Shown here in pieces: positions 61,831 to 64,000 of a DNA stretch of 64,000 bases. The notes under the pieces were generated by a model. That model ran no database searches. It was given only the letters and a program-made list of their open reading frames with translations, and had not been told where the DNA came from. Each line of letters starts with the position of its first letter. Within the stretch, counting starts at the first letter, position 1. A program made the position numbers and the translations under genes. This stretch comes from Anomaloglossus baeobatrachus (taxonomy: Eukaryota; Chordata; Amphibia; Anura; Aromobatidae), in NCBI RefSeq assembly GCF_048569485.1, contig NC_134360.1, positions 202,828,692 through 202,892,691 on the forward strand. Direction: 5' to 3'.

Positions 61831-62562
61831 AGTGCTTTCCTGCGGTGACCTGGCATTCAGAAGGTGAGCTCAGGTCAACGCAGGGGCGCACACACAGCAT
61901 TGTGAACTCACCTCACCTGAGCCCCGGTGTCCTAGGCGGCTGCTGTGCTGGTAGCGTAGCAATCGCGTCCTCCTGTCAGCTGATCTCCAGTCCTGTTGTA
62001 ACTGCGCGCACTCCCGCGGTCACAACGGTATCTGAAGAAGCGAGGGCGCATGCGCCGCCCTCTCGTGCACCCGGCTGCACGGTACAGCGGGCTTCAGTAA
62101 CATGGCGCCGGAGGTAAGCGCTATGCGCAGGCGCCAACGCAGACGTCATGTCACTGAAGAGGGAAATTTAAATACAGCCAGAGAGAGGGAGGAACAGGCA
62201 GCGGGGGGCGGGGATACAAGTGCATAACACGCCCGGACATCAGGAGAGAGGGAGGAACAGGCTGGTGGGGGGGGGGCGGGGAACACGTGCATAACACGCC
62301 CGGACATTAGCAGCAGAGGTGCACACGTAAATCAAAAAGTTCACGAATTTTCAAACTTTATAAAGTTGGATTTCGCTGCCTAAACACCCGAGCTGCACCC
62401 TGATGGTATGTACACAACGTGTATTATAGTGCCAGTACTGCACTGGCTGCAGCTTATATACGAAAATCCTGATGTTTGGTTCCCTTTAAAATTTTATTTT
62501 CCTCCTCTAAAACCACGGTGCGTTTTATGGTCTGGTGCGTCTTAAGTCCAAAAAATGCGGTA

Positions 62563-63270
62563 GATGGCGATTTGGAGCCACACATGTACTCTGTTAGAAG
62601 GATAGCCAAGGAATGGGCAGAAATGGCTGTCATCATGAGAGCCAAGAAATGGAGACATTACTGCATCACAAAACTATAATATCCATTCTCAGCTTAGAAC
62701 TATACAGTTCAATAATACTGTACAAAAAAAAGATGCCTGCATGGTCAAGGAACTTCTCAAAGCTAATACTAGTTTGGCACCCATGGCTCTCCTACACCCA
62801 TCATAACTCGACATCACTCTTGATGACCCATCCGTAAGGCGTCCATACACATTAGACAAACGTCAGCTGAAATCAGTGGGCTTGACCGACTGTGTATGGG
62901 GGGGGGGGTCTCCCGACTCTCTCCCTGAAAGAGGATGTTGGGGAAAATAAAGGATGTAATATGTTCAATTTTGGACTGCTGATCCTATTGTTCTTAAGCC
63001 ACAGCTACAAGGAATCTGGAAGCAGCTCTCTCCGAGATAACTGGGGCGCTCAGCAGAGCATCAACCTGTGTATACAAGAGTCGGGAGAGATGTCGTCAAC
63101 CTTCATTCGGCTGACAGCCATCTATTGTTTATTGTTGGAGGGATTTTAGGATAAGTCATCAATATTGGATTAGTAGGTGTTCAATATCTGAAACCCCTAC
63201 AGACCAGCTTGTAACAGCTCTCGCTGGATGTAAACAGCATACAAATAAGAACACACCTCCATCACATTTT
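62563..63270. other. No feature recognised
   Basis: Complex non-coding sequence with a G run at 62899-62909. Confidence 0.4.
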
Positions 63271-63735
63271 TTAATGGCTACCCGAGTTTTACACCGCTTT
63301 ACACACTTTTGGCATTTTCTCAAGCATCTTCATCAGGTAAGTCACCTGTAATAGATTTCCAACAGTCTTACAAGGAGTTACCTGAGGTGATGAACACTTG
63401 AGGACAAAGTAGCCAACATTCTGGTGTCCAAATCATCCCAAACCATCTCAATTGGGTTTAAGTCGAGTAATTGCAGAAGTCATGTCATCTTATGCAGTAC
63501 TCAATCCGTCTTTTTTTTTGGTCACTTTGACCCAACACTCAATTCCACGCTATGTAAGAGCTTTGTCTTGATGCAACTCAAATGATGAAAAATATCAGAT
63601 GGGATAGCATGTTGTTCCGAAAAGCTGTGCTGACTGTGCAAGTGTGGCTTCCATAAGGAATAAATCACCAAAGAGTCACCAGCACAAGTAAAAGCACCAT
63701 CACACCTCCCCATATTTGATGGTCGGCCCTACACA
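63271..63735 (-). mobile_element. Degraded Tc1-family transposase fragment
   Basis: Minus-strand translation gives GDSL, then HAIPSDIFHH (compare QRHAIPSGLRL in Sleeping Beauty-type relatives). Further on come LDLNPIEMVWDDLDTRM, the third catalytic block, and SSSVHHLR. Several frame breaks; no inverted repeats found. Confidence 0.7.
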
Positions 63736-63839
63736 AGTAGAAACCATCCACTCACTAGAGTTGAGAGAGTACCTAACTATTCGTACTCTCTATACTCATA
63801 ACGAATACTGTCTAATACTTGCATATTCATTGCAAATAG

Positions 63840-63985
63840 CATGTGCAATGCAAGTCAATGGGGAAACTCACAATGTAACGAGTAACCCGAATGCCGTATT
63901 ATTCGCTACTCGCATGAATAGTGCGGAATTTGGGTTACTCGTTACATTGCAAGTTTTTCCCCATTGACTTGCATTACACACACTA
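63840..63985. repeat. Inverted repeat at window end
   Basis: GCAATGCAAGTCAATGGGGA at about 63846 and its complement at about 63948-63975, with TAACGAGTAACCC against GGGTTACTCGTTA inside. A small foldback repeat. Confidence 0.7.
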
Positions 63986-64000
63986 TTCGGAATTAATACA

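Larger units (their letters stand above)
57076..62485. mobile_element. 5.4-kb T2-like foldback element
   Basis: TTAA lies at 57072-57075 and 62486-62489; the inverted ends start AGGGAACCAAACATCAGG. The arms of about 2.4 and 1.85 kb can be followed inward: GCCAGTGCAGTACTGGCACT, GTAAGCGCTATGCGC and its partner, the TG/CA minisatellite, GGTGTCACGCCAATATTAGA, then blocks with AAGGCTCAGCAT. The loop is about 59600-60640. No transposase. The ends resemble the subfamily at 41384, 45840 and 47330. Confidence 0.8.
56263..62560. mobile_element. Inverted-repeat transposon (37839 type) hosting a 5.4-kb foldback
   Basis: The left end CCGTATTTTTAGGACTATAA and GACACAC, and the right end GTGCGTCTTAAGTCC and AAAAAATGCGG, are inverted, with TA outside each (56261-56262, 62561-62562). 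Its own sequence is about 0.8 kb at the left and 75 bp at the right; the rest is the inserted foldback. Confidence 0.6.

Noticed and set aside
63300-63360. Possible hammerhead-like core (CCTGATGAAG on the minus strand)
   Set aside because: It falls inside a degraded Tc1 transposase reading and lacks a paired stem II and a correctly placed GAAA.

Overview
The window is animal (vertebrate) chromosomal DNA, most likely from a frog or toad with a large, transposon-rich genome. It holds one recognisable host gene, calponin 3 (CNN3), in seven exons on the + strand between 6466 and 43661. The rest is intron, flank and repeats. The amphibian call rests on the density of palindromic repeats flanked by TTAA (like the T2/Kolobok MITEs described from Xenopus), Harbinger-like MITEs with TTA/TAA duplications, several Tc1 elements, and short repeats with hammerhead-like cores resembling newt satellite 2. 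The species cannot be named from this sequence.

Layout. 1-1500: diverged inverted repeats. 1738-5955: about 155 copies of a CpG-rich 27-bp minisatellite with a 513-bp higher-order period, ending about 0.5 kb before the CNN3 start codon. 6170-6522: GC-rich CNN3 promoter and first exon. 6523-36964: a 30-kb first intron made largely of transposons, including two three-level nests (20133-22691 and 28723-31994) and a nearly whole Tc1 element inside an older LINE (34046-35679). 36965-43661: exons 2-7. 43662 to about 45785: 3' UTR. 45.8-64 kb: repeat-rich flank with T2-like palindromes, Tc1 copies, a second palindromic insertion (52463-52903) and a 5.4-kb foldback element (57076-62485) inside another inverted-repeat transposon.

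The deduced CNN3 protein is 331 residues: one CH domain, three calponin repeats and an acidic tail. All exon joins keep frame and use GT-AG sites. No second host gene, RNA gene or CRISPR array was found. The long open frames near 2.5-6 kb and 57.6-58.8 kb are tandem-repeat artefacts.

The most unusual pattern is that several unrelated short repeats (22557, 26845, 32886, 41343, 52741) carry all or part of a hammerhead-ribozyme-like core. Two long palindromes (11638-12402 and 52463-52903) are each flanked by 14-15-bp target duplications. This fits short ribozyme-bearing, Penelope-like or retrozyme-like retroelements that insert as inverted dimers. Other notable points are a 40-bp micro-inversion in one arm of a palindromic transposon (47570-47609) and a strong length difference of the same minisatellite between the two arms of the 5.4-kb foldback.
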